From positions 1 through 55,182 of the forward strand of contig VMTC01000015.1 in the NCBI GenBank assembly GCA_013791765.1: a stretch of 55,182 nucleotides of DNA, read 5' to 3'. The notes beneath the pieces are model-generated. The model searched no databases and was not told where the DNA came from. It saw nothing but the letters and a program-made list of their open reading frames with translations. Both the position numbers and the translations under genes were made by a program. This DNA comes from Rhodoferax sp. (GTDB lineage: Bacteria; Pseudomonadota; Gammaproteobacteria; Burkholderiales; Burkholderiaceae_C). This document shows positions 38,575-48,795 of this stretch, one piece after another (position 1 is the stretch's first letter; every line of letters starts with the position of its first letter).

Positions 38575-38760
38575 ATGGAACAAAAACACATCGACATCGA
38601 AGCCCACATCCGTCAGGCCCAAAAACAGCGCGCTCAAGCGCAGGCTGAGCTTCTTGCCGCCGGCTGGAATAAATGCGTTCAGATGGTCAGCAGTCTGGCG
38701 CAACGCCGGCTGAAGGCCCATATTGTTGCCGCCAGGTCGCACGCCAGCGCTATCTATTGA
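38575..38760 (+). CDS. Small hypothetical protein, 61 residues
   Basis: The ATG at 38575 has an AAGGA-type site about 15-20 bases upstream. The product (MEQKHIDIEAHIRQAQKQRA, then AELLAAGWNKCVQM) is a mostly helical, basic small protein with a Trp-Asn-Lys-Cys centre. I do not recognise a family with confidence. It diverges from the LysR gene with 117 bases between, so LysR may control it. Confidence 0.5.
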   Translation: MEQKHIDIEAHIRQAQKQRAQAQAELLAAGWNKCVQMVSSLAQRRLKAHIVAARSHASAIY

Positions 38761-38990
38761 TGGCATCAGGCCGTGGCCGACCTTGGCTGCGACACGCAGA
38801 ACATGTGCATCAAGGGCGATCCCATTGGGGCAAAATCTGGCGCTCATCCTGGTGGTACGGGCGCTGGAACAATCCTAATTCGATGACAGCGACCAAAACG
38901 TATCTGGGGCAACTTGGTCGTTTGCTGAGGTGGCTTGATAATCCATAGGTTCAAGCATTTCTCGCGCTGAACCAACGCAGGGGGAGGAAC

Positions 38991-39095
38991 GTGAACCGGT
39001 ACGAAGCTTTTGACACTCGCGCGCAGAGCTTGCCGGTGAGGCGCAACATGTCCAAGTTTTTTTCAATGCCGGGATTGTCGATCAAAAAAGTGTGA
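38991..39095 (+). CDS. Possible 34-residue leader peptide
   Basis: A strong purine-rich site (GGGGGAGGAAC) directly precedes GTG at 38991. The frame ([20 protein letters not shown], ending LSIKKV) stops eight bases before the hyi start. It could be a translated leader coupled to hyi or a remnant of a small gene. The spacing between the site and the GTG is short. The rest of 38761-39102 holds nothing I can assign. Confidence 0.25.
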   Translation: MNRYEAFDTRAQSLPVRRNMSKFFSMPGLSIKKV

Positions 39096-39102
39096 GCCCA
39101 GC

Positions 39103-39933
39103 ATGCCCCGCTTTGCCGCCAACCTGAGCTTCTTGTACCCCGAACTGCCGTTTCTGGCGCGCTTTGAGGCAGCCGCGCGGGATGGCTTTCAAGCTGTGGA
39201 ATTCCTGTTTCCTTACGCTTGGCCACAGCGCGAGCTGGCAGAACGACTCAAAGACAACGCCCTGCAGCAGGTTTTGTTCAATGCGCCGCCCGCAGGTGGC
39301 GATCTCGCTGCGGTGAATGCGGCCTGGGACGCGGGCGAGCGCGGGCTGCTTTGCCTGACCGGGCGTCAGTCCGAGTTCCGTTTCGGGCTGCAACTGGCAC
39401 TGGAGTACGCTGGCGCGCTGCAGTGCCCGCGCCTGCATGTCATGGCCGGGCGGGTGCCGCAGGGTGTGGCGCGTGAATCGCTATTCGATGATGTGGCTGA
39501 CAACCTGCGCTGGGCCTGCGCGCAAGCAGCCAAACAAGGCGTGACGCTGATGATCGAGCCGATCAACCAGCGCGATATGCCGGGCTATTTTTTGCATCAG
39601 CAAGCCCAGGCGCATGCATTGCTGGACGCCGTGGATGCCCCCAACCTGCGGGTGCAGATGGACCTCTACCACTGCCAGATCAGTGAGGGCGATATAGACA
39701 CCAAGCTGCGCCGTTACTTGGTCGGCGCTCGCGTCGGCCACATCCAGATCGCAGGAGTGCCCGAACGCCATGAGCCCGACAGCGGCGAGCTGAACTACCC
39801 CTATTTGCTGGCGCTGATTGACGAACTCGGCTACAGCGGCTGGGTCGGCTGCGAGTACCACCCGCGCTTGGGCGCACAGGTGGGCGCCACCACAGCAGGA
39901 CTGGCCTGGCGCACGCCCTGGCTGGCGCGCTGA
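39103..39933 (+). CDS. hyi: Hydroxypyruvate isomerase family protein
   Basis: This 276-residue TIM-barrel enzyme of the Hyi/OtnI group interconverts hydroxypyruvate and tartronate semialdehyde, or 2-oxo-sugar acids. Matches are [52 protein letters not shown] and [13 protein letters not shown]. The metal-binding acidic residues at IEPIN, MDLYH and CEYHP are present. In glyoxylate operons hyi accompanies gcl and glxR; here it stands apart from these but shares a window with glcB, so a link to glyoxylate metabolism is possible but not shown. Confidence 0.88.
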   Translation: MPRFAANLSFLYPELPFLARFEAAARDGFQAVEFLFPYAWPQRELAERLKDNALQQVLFNAPPAGGDLAAVNAAWDAGERGLLCLTGRQSEFRFGLQLALEYAGALQCPRLHVMAGRVPQGVARESLFDDVADNLRWACAQAAKQGVTLMIEPINQRDMPGYFLHQQAQAHALLDAVDAPNLRVQMDLYHCQISEGDIDTKLRRYLVGARVGHIQIAGVPERHEPDSGELNYPYLLALIDELGYSGWVGCEYHPRLGAQVGATTAGLAWRTPWLAR

Positions 39934-39999
39934 CGCCAGGAGCACCAGCGCCATGGCATGATCAGATCCATCGCCCGCAAACCTCATAAGGAATTTTGT

Positions 40000-41475
40000 A
40001 TGAATGCACGCCTTCCCGCAGCAAGGCTGAACGCCAGCCAAGTGCTCAACGAGGTCAGTCAAGCCTGGGACAATGATCTCGTGGCCCAGCTCAGCGATTA
40101 CATCGCCATTCCCGCCAAGTCACCCATGTTCGATCCGGACTGGGCGCAACACGGTTTTATTGACACGGTGGTGCGCAACGCAGCGCAATGGGTCGAGGCG
40201 CAAAAGGTGGCCGGTTTGAAGCTCGAAGTCATCCGCCTGCCCGGTCGCACGCCGGTGCTGTTTTTTGAAGTGGCAGCATCCACTGGCAGCGCCAACCAGG
40301 CCGCGTCCAGCCAGACCGTGCTGATGTACGGCCACCTGGACAAACAGCCCGAGTTCACCGGCTGGCGCAGCGACCTGGGACCGTGGACGCCCAAGTATGA
40401 AGACGGCAAGCTCTATGGCCGCGGTGGCGCCGACGATGGGTACGCCATCTATGCCGCCATCACCGCGATCCAGGCGCTCAAGAGTCAGGGCGCGGCGCAC
40501 CCGCGCATCGTGGGGCTGGTGGAAACCTGCGAAGAAAGCGGCTCCTATGACCTGCTGCCCTACATTGACGCGCTGCGCCCGCGGCTGGGCGATGTGGCGC
40601 TGGTGATCTGCCTGGACTCGGGCGCGGGCAATTACGACCAGCTTTGGCTGACCAGCAGCCTGCGCGGCATGGCCAGCGGCACGCTCAGGGTCGATGTGCT
40701 GACCGAGGGCGTGCATTCGGGCGATGCCAGCGGGCTGGTGCCGTCGAGCTTTCGAGTTCTGCGCCACCTGCTCGACCGGCTCGAGGACAGTGCCACCGGC
40801 CGCCTGCTGCCCGCAGCCTTTCATTGCGAAGTACCCGCGGATCGGCTGCGCCAGGCCCAAGCCACCGCCGCGATTCTGGGTGAAGAACTGTACAAGCGCT
40901 TCCCCTGGGCTCACGCTGACTGTGGCGGCGCCAATCAGACCATGCTGCCCACCAGCTCCGACCCGCTGCAAGCCCTGCTGAACCGCACCTGGGCGCCCAC
41001 GCTCAGCGTCACTGGCGCTGAGGGCTTGCCCGATCTGAAGAATGCGGGCAATGTGCTGCGACCCTTTACCGCCTTCAAGCTCAGCCTGCGCCTGCCACCG
41101 CTGGTGGAGGCGGGCGCTGCGGTGCAACAACTCAAGGCGCTGCTGGAAGACAATGCACCCTACAACGCCAAAGTGAGCTTTGGAGGCGGCGCCGGCGCCA
41201 CCGGCTGGAACGCGCCCAGCACCGCACCGTGGTTTGAGCAGGCCTTGAACGCGGCCTCGCAAGATTACTTTGGTGCACCCTGCGGCTACATCGGCCAGGG
41301 CGGCACAATTCCACTCATGAACATGCTTTCCACTGGATTTCCCAATGCACAAATGATGGTCTGCGGCGTGCTCGGCCCCAAGAGCAACGCGCACGGCCCC
41401 AACGAGTTCTTGCATGTGCCCTATGCCAAGAAGCTGACCGCCGCTGTGGCACAAATAATCACGCAGGTGCCCTGA
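40000..41475 (+). CDS. M20-family metallopeptidase
   Basis: The 491-residue dinuclear zinc peptidase or amidohydrolase has metal-ligand regions MYGHLDKQPE, GRGGADDGYA, VETCEESGS and VICLDSGAG, and the dimerisation-lid region SLRGMASGTLRVDVLTEGVH. The start at 40000 has AAGGA seven bases upstream. It overlaps the next gene by one base (TGATG). Related proteins are dipeptidases or acetylornithine deacetylase relatives; specificity is not evident. Confidence 0.88.
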   Translation: MNARLPAARLNASQVLNEVSQAWDNDLVAQLSDYIAIPAKSPMFDPDWAQHGFIDTVVRNAAQWVEAQKVAGLKLEVIRLPGRTPVLFFEVAASTGSANQAASSQTVLMYGHLDKQPEFTGWRSDLGPWTPKYEDGKLYGRGGADDGYAIYAAITAIQALKSQGAAHPRIVGLVETCEESGSYDLLPYIDALRPRLGDVALVICLDSGAGNYDQLWLTSSLRGMASGTLRVDVLTEGVHSGDASGLVPSSFRVLRHLLDRLEDSATGRLLPAAFHCEVPADRLRQAQATAAILGEELYKRFPWAHADCGGANQTMLPTSSDPLQALLNRTWAPTLSVTGAEGLPDLKNAGNVLRPFTAFKLSLRLPPLVEAGAAVQQLKALLEDNAPYNAKVSFGGGAGATGWNAPSTAPWFEQALNAASQDYFGAPCGYIGQGGTIPLMNMLSTGFPNAQMMVCGVLGPKSNAHGPNEFLHVPYAKKLTAAVAQIITQVP

Positions 41476-42320
41476 TGACTGATAGCACTCTCTCTACCTT
41501 TGTGGCGCTGGACGGCGACAACCTAGCAGTGCAGGACTGGCCGCTGGCGCCAGGTGTAGCGCTGCGTGGTGTGGTCTTGCTGGTGCATGGTCTGGGCGAG
41601 CACGTCGGGCGCTATGACAAGCTGGCCGGCCAGCTCAATGACTGGGGCTTTGCGGTGCGAGGCTACGACCAATACGGCCACGGCGAGTCGGGCGGACCGC
41701 GCGGCGGCTTGAGCAGTGACACCCGTTTGCTAGATGATCTGGCCGACATCGTGGACAGTACGCGTGCGCGCATGGCGCCTCACACGCCGCTGATCCTGCT
41801 CGGGCACAGCATGGGCGGCCTGGTGGCGGCGCGCTTTGTGGCCTTGGGTGTGCGGCCGGTGCAGGCGCTGGTTTTGTCCTCGCCATCGCTGGACCCCGGC
41901 CTGAATGCGGTGCAGAAACTGCTACTGGCCGTGCTGCCCAAGATGGCGCCCAATTTTCGCATCGGCAACGGGCTCAATTCGTCGCTGATCTCGCACGATC
42001 CGGCGGTCGTGGCCGCTTATGGCGCCGACAAACTGGTGCACGACCGCATATCGGCGCGCCTGGCGCGGTTTATTGCCGATGGCGGACCAGCGACCGTGGC
42101 GCAAGCGCCCACTTGGTCTATCCCCACGCTGCTGCTTTATGCCGGGGCCGACCGCCTGGTCAACCCGGCCGGCAGTCGCGCCTTTGCCGCAGCAGCACCC
42201 AAGGCGGTGCTCGAATCCCATTGCTTTGAGGGGCTCTACCATGAGATATTCAACGAATCCGAACTTGAAGCCAAAGCCGTTTTTGCGGCACTGAAACAGT
42301 GGCTCGATGTCCGGTTTTAG
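41475..42320 (+). CDS. Alpha/beta hydrolase, monoacylglycerol lipase-like
   Basis: The 281-residue hydrolase has oxyanion region LLVHGLGEHVGRYDKLAG, RGYDQYGHGESGGPRG, nucleophile motif LLGHSMGGLVAARF, the aspartate in YAGADRLVNPAGS and the histidine in EGLYHEIFNE. This set is typical of the monoacylglycerol lipase/lysophospholipase group (COG2267). It is translationally coupled to the M20 peptidase gene. Confidence 0.88.
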   Translation: MTDSTLSTFVALDGDNLAVQDWPLAPGVALRGVVLLVHGLGEHVGRYDKLAGQLNDWGFAVRGYDQYGHGESGGPRGGLSSDTRLLDDLADIVDSTRARMAPHTPLILLGHSMGGLVAARFVALGVRPVQALVLSSPSLDPGLNAVQKLLLAVLPKMAPNFRIGNGLNSSLISHDPAVVAAYGADKLVHDRISARLARFIADGGPATVAQAPTWSIPTLLLYAGADRLVNPAGSRAFAAAAPKAVLESHCFEGLYHEIFNESELEAKAVFAALKQWLDVRF

Positions 42321-42439
42321 CGGTAATTCGGGGGCAGTTTTTAATTTCCCCCATCCTCGCGGCTTGTTGATATTGGACAGCTGAGCGGCCCCGCCCTTGG
42401 GTACACTCGGCTCGATTGCTTACCCCAAGGAGTCCCCGC

Positions 42440-42862
42440 ATGAAGATTCTTCTCGCCGTTGACGGCAGCCCCTACACCAAGAAAATGCTGGCTTACCTGA
42501 CCACGCATGATGAGTTGTTCAGCCCGGGCAACGAGTACATCGTGTTCACGGTCCAACCCTTGATCCCCGCGCGAGCGCGCGCTGCCGTGGGCAAGCAGAT
42601 CATGGACAAGTACTATGTGGACGAGGCCGAAAAGGTGCTGGCACCGGTCACCAAGTTCTTGCTGCGCCACGGCATTGATGCCAAGAGCGAATGGAAGGTC
42701 GGCCACGCGGGCGAAAGCATTGCCCAGTTCGCAGAAAGCGCCGAGTTCGACATGATCATTATGGGCTCACACGGCCACGGCACGCTAGTCAACCTGGTGA
42801 TGGGCTCGGTGGCCACCGAAGTGCTGGCGCACTGCAAGGTGCCGGTGCTTCTGGTGCGATAA
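42440..42862 (+). CDS. Universal stress protein
   Basis: The 140-residue product has a UspA fold with N-terminal MKILLAVDGSPYTKKMLAYL and the ATP-binding motif GSHGHGTLVNLVMGSVA near the C-terminus. AAGGAG precedes the ATG at 42440. It is single and probably induced under growth arrest or stress. Confidence 0.92.
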   Translation: MKILLAVDGSPYTKKMLAYLTTHDELFSPGNEYIVFTVQPLIPARARAAVGKQIMDKYYVDEAEKVLAPVTKFLLRHGIDAKSEWKVGHAGESIAQFAESAEFDMIIMGSHGHGTLVNLVMGSVATEVLAHCKVPVLLVR

Positions 42863-42885
42863 GCGGCTCGGTAGATGCCGGCAAT

Positions 42886-42936
42886 AAAATATTAATTTAG
42901 TAGCATCACAAGCTTATTCCACCTGGGCTAGCGGGC
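42886..42936 (+). repeat. Dispersed repeat copy H, at the 3' end of the tetR gene
   Basis: Reads through TTTAGTAGCATCACAAGCTT, then ATTCCACCTGGGCTAGCGG. Its end overlaps the last three codons and stop of the TetR gene, whose stop codon TAG comes from GCTAG of the repeat. Confidence 0.7.
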
Positions 42937-43545
42937 ATTTAGACCCTCAAAGCAGGTGCTGAGCACCATCGTCACGATTTGCTCGTCCTGGTACAGACCG
43001 CCCATCTTCAGAAACTCCAGCACCGGGTCGCAGGCGCGGGCAAAGAAGGTGTACAAAATGGCAATCGCCGGTAGCGCCGGGTTGAGCGCCCCGCCAGCTT
43101 GCGCGGCCTCGATCCACGCGCCCAGCCGATCGCTCACCTCCATCAAACCATCCATGTAGTCTTTGTTGCCGATCAGTGTCGCGCGCAGCGTTGAGTTCTG
43201 GCTGGGCAAGGACGGCATGTCACCGGCCAGCTTGACTTGCAGCGTCCAGCGCACCACGTCGCGCAGGTTCTGCAGCGGCGGCGCCTGCTCAGGCAAGGCG
43301 CTGATGAAATCCTGCGCCCGGCGCATGACGCGCACCATGGCGGCTGCGGCCAGCTCCTCCTTGCTGGCGAAGTGTTTGTACAGACTGGCTTTGGCGATGC
43401 CCACTTGAAGCGCCACCTCGTCGACCGTCATCGCTTCAAAGCCCTTCTCAGCGAGCAGCCGGTTCACGGTCTGGATGATGGCCTCTTCGCGGGCCTTGAG
43501 CATTTGCTGTTTGAATGAAGTTTTAACGACGGCGGCAGATTTCAT
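42928..43545 (-). CDS. TetR-family transcriptional regulator
   Basis: The 205-residue repressor has a TetR helix-turn-helix in EKGFEAMTVDEVALQVGIAK followed by ASLYKHFASKEEL. The ligand-binding part contains RDVVRWTLQVKLAGDMPSLP. Its last residues (NAR) and stop are provided by dispersed repeat copy H, so the original C-terminus may have been slightly different. The target is unknown; the neighbouring genes are a universal stress gene and argP. Confidence 0.88.
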   Translation of the reverse strand: MKSAAVVKTSFKQQMLKAREEAIIQTVNRLLAEKGFEAMTVDEVALQVGIAKASLYKHFASKEELAAAAMVRVMRRAQDFISALPEQAPPLQNLRDVVRWTLQVKLAGDMPSLPSQNSTLRATLIGNKDYMDGLMEVSDRLGAWIEAAQAGGALNPALPAIAILYTFFARACDPVLEFLKMGGLYQDEQIVTMVLSTCFEGLNAR

Positions 43546-43636
43546 ACCCGGATTTTATCCAGATGCGTCGAAATCCGGATGCACTGACTTTTATATTACC
43601 AATCAGTATAGAAGGGTGACTCGGGCCACGGAAGGC

Positions 43637-44545
43637 TCACTGCAAGGCCACGGCCGCAGCCTTTGTCAAGGCCGCTGTCAGCGCATCGAGCACCACCGAG
43701 TCCAGATTCCAGCAATGCCAGTACAAGTCGACCGGCAGCACATGCCCTGGTGCCACCTCCACCAGAGCGCCACTGTGCAAATGCTCGCGCACCTGCAACT
43801 CGGGCAGCACGCTCACGCCCCAGCCCGCCAGCACTGCGCTGACCTGGCCTTGCGAACTGGGCACATACAACTGGCTCAGCGCCACGTGCTTGAGATGAAA
43901 AGCGTGCGAGATGAACTCGCCCTGCAAATCGTCCTTGCGGTTAAAGGCAATGAACGGTACTTGGCGAAAGTTGTGCGGCGACAGGCCATTCGGGCAATGC
44001 GCTGCGGCATAGCCCGCCTCGGCCACGGCCACGTAGCGCATGGCACCCAGCGGCACCATCTTGCAACTTCGCAATGCCTGCTTGAGCGTGGTGACGCAAC
44101 CGAGCACCCGGCCCTCGCGCAGCCATTCAATGGTGAAGTCCTGGTCATCGGTGATGATCTCCAGCCCGAGGCCGCGGCGCGCCAAGTCTCCCAAAGCCCC
44201 CAGCGCCCAGGTGGCAATGCTGTCGGCGTTGATGGCAATCGAGACGCGCTCAACATCGCCCCCGCCGCCGCCCGCGCCCGGCGTCAGTTCTTGCAGGTCG
44301 CGCGCCAGGTCGGCCCGTAGCAGCCGCGTCTGCAGGGCGTGTTTGAGCAACAGGCGCCCGGCCGACGTGGGCTTCAAGGGCCGACTGCGCACAATCAGCA
44401 CAGTGCCCACCTGGACCTCCAGCGAGCGCAAACGCTGCGACACCGCCGACTGGGTGATCGACAAGCGCACGGCGGCACGCTCAAAGCCACCCTCTTCCAC
44501 AATGGCGGCAATACATTCCAGGGCATCCGGGTCAAAAGTACTCAT
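43637..44545 (-). CDS. argP: LysR-family regulator ArgP
   Basis: This 302-residue LysR protein matches ArgP along its length: FERAAVRLSITQSAVSQRLR in the helix-turn-helix, VSIAINADSIATWALGAL, LKQALRSCKMVPLGAMRYVA, CPNGLSPHNFRQVPFIAF and VDLYWHCWN. ArgP senses lysine/arginine and usually activates a divergent LysE/ArgO exporter gene. No exporter is next to it here; the divergent neighbour is the Memo-like gene at 44688. Confidence 0.85.
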   Translation of the reverse strand: MSTFDPDALECIAAIVEEGGFERAAVRLSITQSAVSQRLRSLEVQVGTVLIVRSRPLKPTSAGRLLLKHALQTRLLRADLARDLQELTPGAGGGGGDVERVSIAINADSIATWALGALGDLARRGLGLEIITDDQDFTIEWLREGRVLGCVTTLKQALRSCKMVPLGAMRYVAVAEAGYAAAHCPNGLSPHNFRQVPFIAFNRKDDLQGEFISHAFHLKHVALSQLYVPSSQGQVSAVLAGWGVSVLPELQVREHLHSGALVEVAPGHVLPVDLYWHCWNLDSVVLDALTAALTKAAAVALQ

Positions 44546-44687
44546 ATCAGTTAGTCTAATGCCAGATTACATACGCCACTGGACTGCGGCGCTGACCGAT
44601 ACTGAAATCTGCTGGCTCTGACTTGATAAACCACAAATCAGCCTGCCATAGCTGCGTTTAAGCTTTGCCGAAAACGGAGATCACTAC

Positions 44688-45512
44688 ATGGATACTGTGC
44701 GGCCCCCCGCTGTTGCGGGTGCTTTCTATCCCGGAGAGGCGTCGGTATTGAGGCACGACGTCACGGCCCTGCTGGGCCAGGCGCGGCCCGAAGCAGAGGC
44801 ACGCACCGCGACACCGAAGGCGCTGATCGTGCCCCATGCCGGCTACGTCTACTCCGGCGCCATCGCCGCACAGGCCTATGCGCGACTTGCCCCTTTGCGC
44901 ACCAGCATCCGCCGCGTGATCCTGCTGGGGCCGGTGCACCGCGTGCCGGTGCGGGGCTTGGCCTTGCCGGGGGTTGCCGCCTTTGACACGCCACTGGGTC
45001 GCATCGCCATCGACCAGGAGGCCGTGGCCATCATTGCACACCTGCCGCAAGTGGTGGTCAGCCGCGCCGCCCACGCCCAGGAACACTCGCTGGAGGTGCA
45101 ACTGCCGTTCTTGCAGGTGGTACTCGTTGATTTCAAACTGGTGCCGCTGGCGGTGGGCGACGCCACACCCGCGCAAGTGGCCGAGGTGTTGGAGGCGCTC
45201 TGGGGCGGGCCTGAGACCTTGATCGTCATCAGCTCCGACTTGTCGCACTTCTTGCCTTACGACAGCGCGCAAGCGCTGGACCAGGGCACGGTGCAAAACA
45301 TGATGCAGCTCAACAGCAGCATCACGCACCACCAGGCCTGTGGCGCCGCGCCGGTCAACGGCCTGCTGCAGGCGGCGCGCCAGCACCACCTGCAGCCCGA
45401 ATTGCTCGGGCTGTGCAACTCCGGTGACACGGCGGGCGACAAGAGCCGGGTGGTGGGCTACGCCGCGCTGGCGTTCAGACCGGAGCCGGGCAATGTCCAA
45501 GTCGCACACTAA
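44688..45512 (+). CDS. amrB: AmmeMemoRadiSam system protein B (Memo-like)
   Basis: The 274-residue Memo family protein resembles class III extradiol dioxygenases: MDTVRPPAVAGAFYPGEASV at the start, VPHAGYVYSGAIAAQAY, LGPVHRVPV, the QEHSLEVQLPFLQ motif and VISSDLSHFLPY, which supply the conserved histidines. Its biochemical role in bacteria is not established. The following gene overlaps its end by 20 bases, and the radical SAM gene follows that, giving the standard trio. Confidence 0.9.
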   Translation: MDTVRPPAVAGAFYPGEASVLRHDVTALLGQARPEAEARTATPKALIVPHAGYVYSGAIAAQAYARLAPLRTSIRRVILLGPVHRVPVRGLALPGVAAFDTPLGRIAIDQEAVAIIAHLPQVVVSRAAHAQEHSLEVQLPFLQVVLVDFKLVPLAVGDATPAQVAEVLEALWGGPETLIVISSDLSHFLPYDSAQALDQGTVQNMMQLNSSITHHQACGAAPVNGLLQAARQHHLQPELLGLCNSGDTAGDKSRVVGYAALAFRPEPGNVQVAH

Positions 45513-46136
45513 GCCCGACACTGCGGTGCACAGCGGCCCGCATCAGGGCGCGATCAGCAAGGGCCACACCTTGCTGCCGATAGCCCGCGCCAGCATTTCG
45601 ACGGCCTTGGGGCGCCCATTGCAAGCGCAGGAACACGAGTCTTGGCTGCAGGCGTCAGGCGCGTGCTTTGTCACCTTGAGCCAACACGGTCAGTTGCGCG
45701 GCTGCATCGGCACGCTTGAGGCGCGGCGCAGCCTGCTGGCCGATGTCAAGGCCAATGCCCTGGCGGCGGCATTTTCTGACCCGCGCTTTGCACCGCTGGC
45801 CGCAGTCGAACTGGCGCACACCGAGATTGAGGTCTCTCTGCTGTCGGCCATGCAGGCTATGGAGTTTGAGAATGAAGCCCACGCCTTGGCCCAGTTGCAA
45901 CCCGGCATAGATGGCGTGGTTTTTGAGTACGCGCATTACCGCAGCACCTTCTTGCCGCAGGTCTGGGAGCATCTTCCCAGCATACCCGAGTTCATGGCGC
46001 ATCTGAAACACAAGGCCGGCCTGCCGAGCGACTTCTGGGCTACGGGTGTGCGCCTGCAACGCTACAGCGTGAGCAAATTCAAGGAAAGCGAACTCGAGCC
46101 CGCTAGCGCCAAGACCGCCACAAAGGAGAAGCCCTA

Positions 46137-46137
<1 letters not shown>
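45493..46137 (+). CDS. amrA: AmmeMemoRadiSam system protein A (AMMECR1 family)
   Basis: The 214-residue AMMECR1-domain protein contains GACFVTLSQHGQLRGCIGTL, with the conserved LRGCIG motif, and FSDPRFAPLAAVEL. The ATG at 45493 is chosen by homology and lies within the end of the Memo gene. The function is unknown; the human homologue is linked to a contiguous-gene syndrome. It ends in TAATG shared with the radical SAM gene. Confidence 0.9.
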
Positions 46138-47213
<1,076 letters not shown>

Positions 47214-47232
47214 ACAGTGCAAAGGACTTGCG

Positions 47233-47880
47233 ATGGTTGCAACACACGCACAACTGGTTCATGTCCCGGTAGATGGCGTTCACATCGAAGGCTTGTTGGA
47301 ACTGCCGCCCGAGCCCCAGGGCATCGTGCTATTTGCCCACGGCAGCGGCAGCAGCCGACACAGCCCGCGCAACAACTACGTCGCACACGTCTTGCACGAC
47401 AAAGGTATCGGCACGCTCTTGATGGACTTGCTCACGCCGGTGGAAGACCTCGACTTCCAGACCCGCTTCGACATTGCCTTGCTGACCCGCCGCCTGCTGG
47501 CGGCCACGCACTGGGTCAAGCGGTTTGAGAGCACCCGGCAACTGCCGATGGGCTACTTTGGCGCCAGCACCGGCGCCGCAGCCGCCTTGCAGGCTGCAGT
47601 GGCATTGGGTCGTGACATCCGGGCGGTCGTTTCGCGCGGCGGGCGCCCTGACCTGGCGGGCCATGAAGCGCTGGTCAAAATCAAATCGCCCGCCTTGCTG
47701 CTGGTGGGCGGCCACGATCCCGTTGTGATTGAACTCAACCGCGAAGCCTATGCCCGCCTGCCCGCCACCAAGGAGCTGAGCATCATCCCCGGGGCCACCC
47801 ATTTGTTTGAAGAGCCAGGCACCCTGGAGGAGGTGGCGCGCCAGGCTGCTGTGTGGTTCGGCCAGTACCTGAAAAGCTGA
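47233..47880 (+). CDS. Dienelactone-hydrolase-like alpha/beta hydrolase
   Basis: The 215-residue hydrolase has an early oxyanion segment GIVLFAHGSGSSRHSPRNNY, nucleophile elbow GYFGASTGAAAALQA, aspartate in LLVGGHDPVVIELN and histidine in IIPGATHLFEEPGTLEE. It resembles small hydrolases fused to phosphoribosyltransferase domains in other bacteria; here the phosphoribosyltransferase gene is adjacent on the opposite strand. The start at 47233 was chosen from the family N-terminus. Confidence 0.85.
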   Translation: MVATHAQLVHVPVDGVHIEGLLELPPEPQGIVLFAHGSGSSRHSPRNNYVAHVLHDKGIGTLLMDLLTPVEDLDFQTRFDIALLTRRLLAATHWVKRFESTRQLPMGYFGASTGAAAALQAAVALGRDIRAVVSRGGRPDLAGHEALVKIKSPALLLVGGHDPVVIELNREAYARLPATKELSIIPGATHLFEEPGTLEEVARQAAVWFGQYLKS

Positions 47881-47913
47881 AATCGATAGGCCCAGAGGCT
47901 GCTCAGCTCAGCT

Positions 47914-48537
47914 TCAAAACTCTTTCAACAGTTCAATCACCTCGTCATCTTCCACCTGCGGGAAGTGTTGGTAGAACTGCCCCACCGCCTGGAAGGACGC
48001 GGGGGTTTCCAGGCATAGAACTTCGTCCGCCAGATCAGCCACTTTGGTCAGCGTATCGGGTGGAGATACAGGAATGGCGCAAATCAATTTGGCCGGTTTC
48101 ATGGCGCGCAAACCATGTAACGCCGAGATCATGGTGGCACCGGTGGCCAAGCCGTCGTCAATCACGATGACGATGCGCCCATCCGGACTAATGGGAGGGC
48201 GGATTGGCGTGTACTGGGCGCGGCGCTGGCGAATGGTCTGCGTCTGGGTCCGCTTCTCGGCTTCCAGGTAGGCCGCACTGCCGCCATAGAGCTGGGCGAA
48301 ATCGGCCAAATACGTCCAGCCGCTTTCATTGATTGAACCAATGGCCAGTTCCGATTGGCTCGGCGCGCGCAGCTTGCGCACCAGCACCACATCGAGTTCA
48401 CCACCGAGTTTGTCGGCGATGATCTTGCCCATCGGCACCGCGCCGCGCGGGATCGCCAGGATCAGCGGATTCTTGCCGCGATAGGCCTTGAGCCGCTCGG
48501 CCAGCCGGTTAGCAGCGTCAGTGCGATCACGAAACAT
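47914..48537 (-). CDS. Phosphoribosyltransferase-fold protein
   Basis: The 207-residue type I PRTase has the PRPP-binding loop VIVIDDGLATGATMISALHG and an N-terminal ILAIPRGAVPMGKIIADKLG. This group, often next to or fused with a dienelactone-hydrolase-like domain, has no assigned substrate. It converges on the hydrolase gene with 33 bases between. Confidence 0.87.
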   Translation of the reverse strand: MFRDRTDAANRLAERLKAYRGKNPLILAIPRGAVPMGKIIADKLGGELDVVLVRKLRAPSQSELAIGSINESGWTYLADFAQLYGGSAAYLEAEKRTQTQTIRQRRAQYTPIRPPISPDGRIVIVIDDGLATGATMISALHGLRAMKPAKLICAIPVSPPDTLTKVADLADEVLCLETPASFQAVGQFYQHFPQVEDDEVIELLKEF

Positions 48538-48795
48538 GACTCAGCTGCACCTGTGCGCTATTTCACCTGACTGCGCGGCCAATAGCCCGGCTGTCTTTTC
48601 CATCATGTCGCTCCTTGATATCGAAAATACCCGATTTCCGGTAAGGGCGAGTTTCATATGCCGGTGCGATCAACGCTTGATTATTCGCAAGCGGGCATGA
48701 CAAGGCGCCGCTATGCTGAGATAAAAATTTTGTGTTGCTGCGCTTGTCAAGAGGCGCCATCAAGACGCCTGGCGAGTCATGAACTGAACAAAAGC

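Noticed and set aside
44630-44665. Possible ninth repeat copy (AAATCAGCCTGCCATAGCTGCG) upstream of the Memo-like gene, core AAATCAGCCT only
   Set aside because: Only about ten bases match copy C and the central GGGCTAGAGCC is absent.
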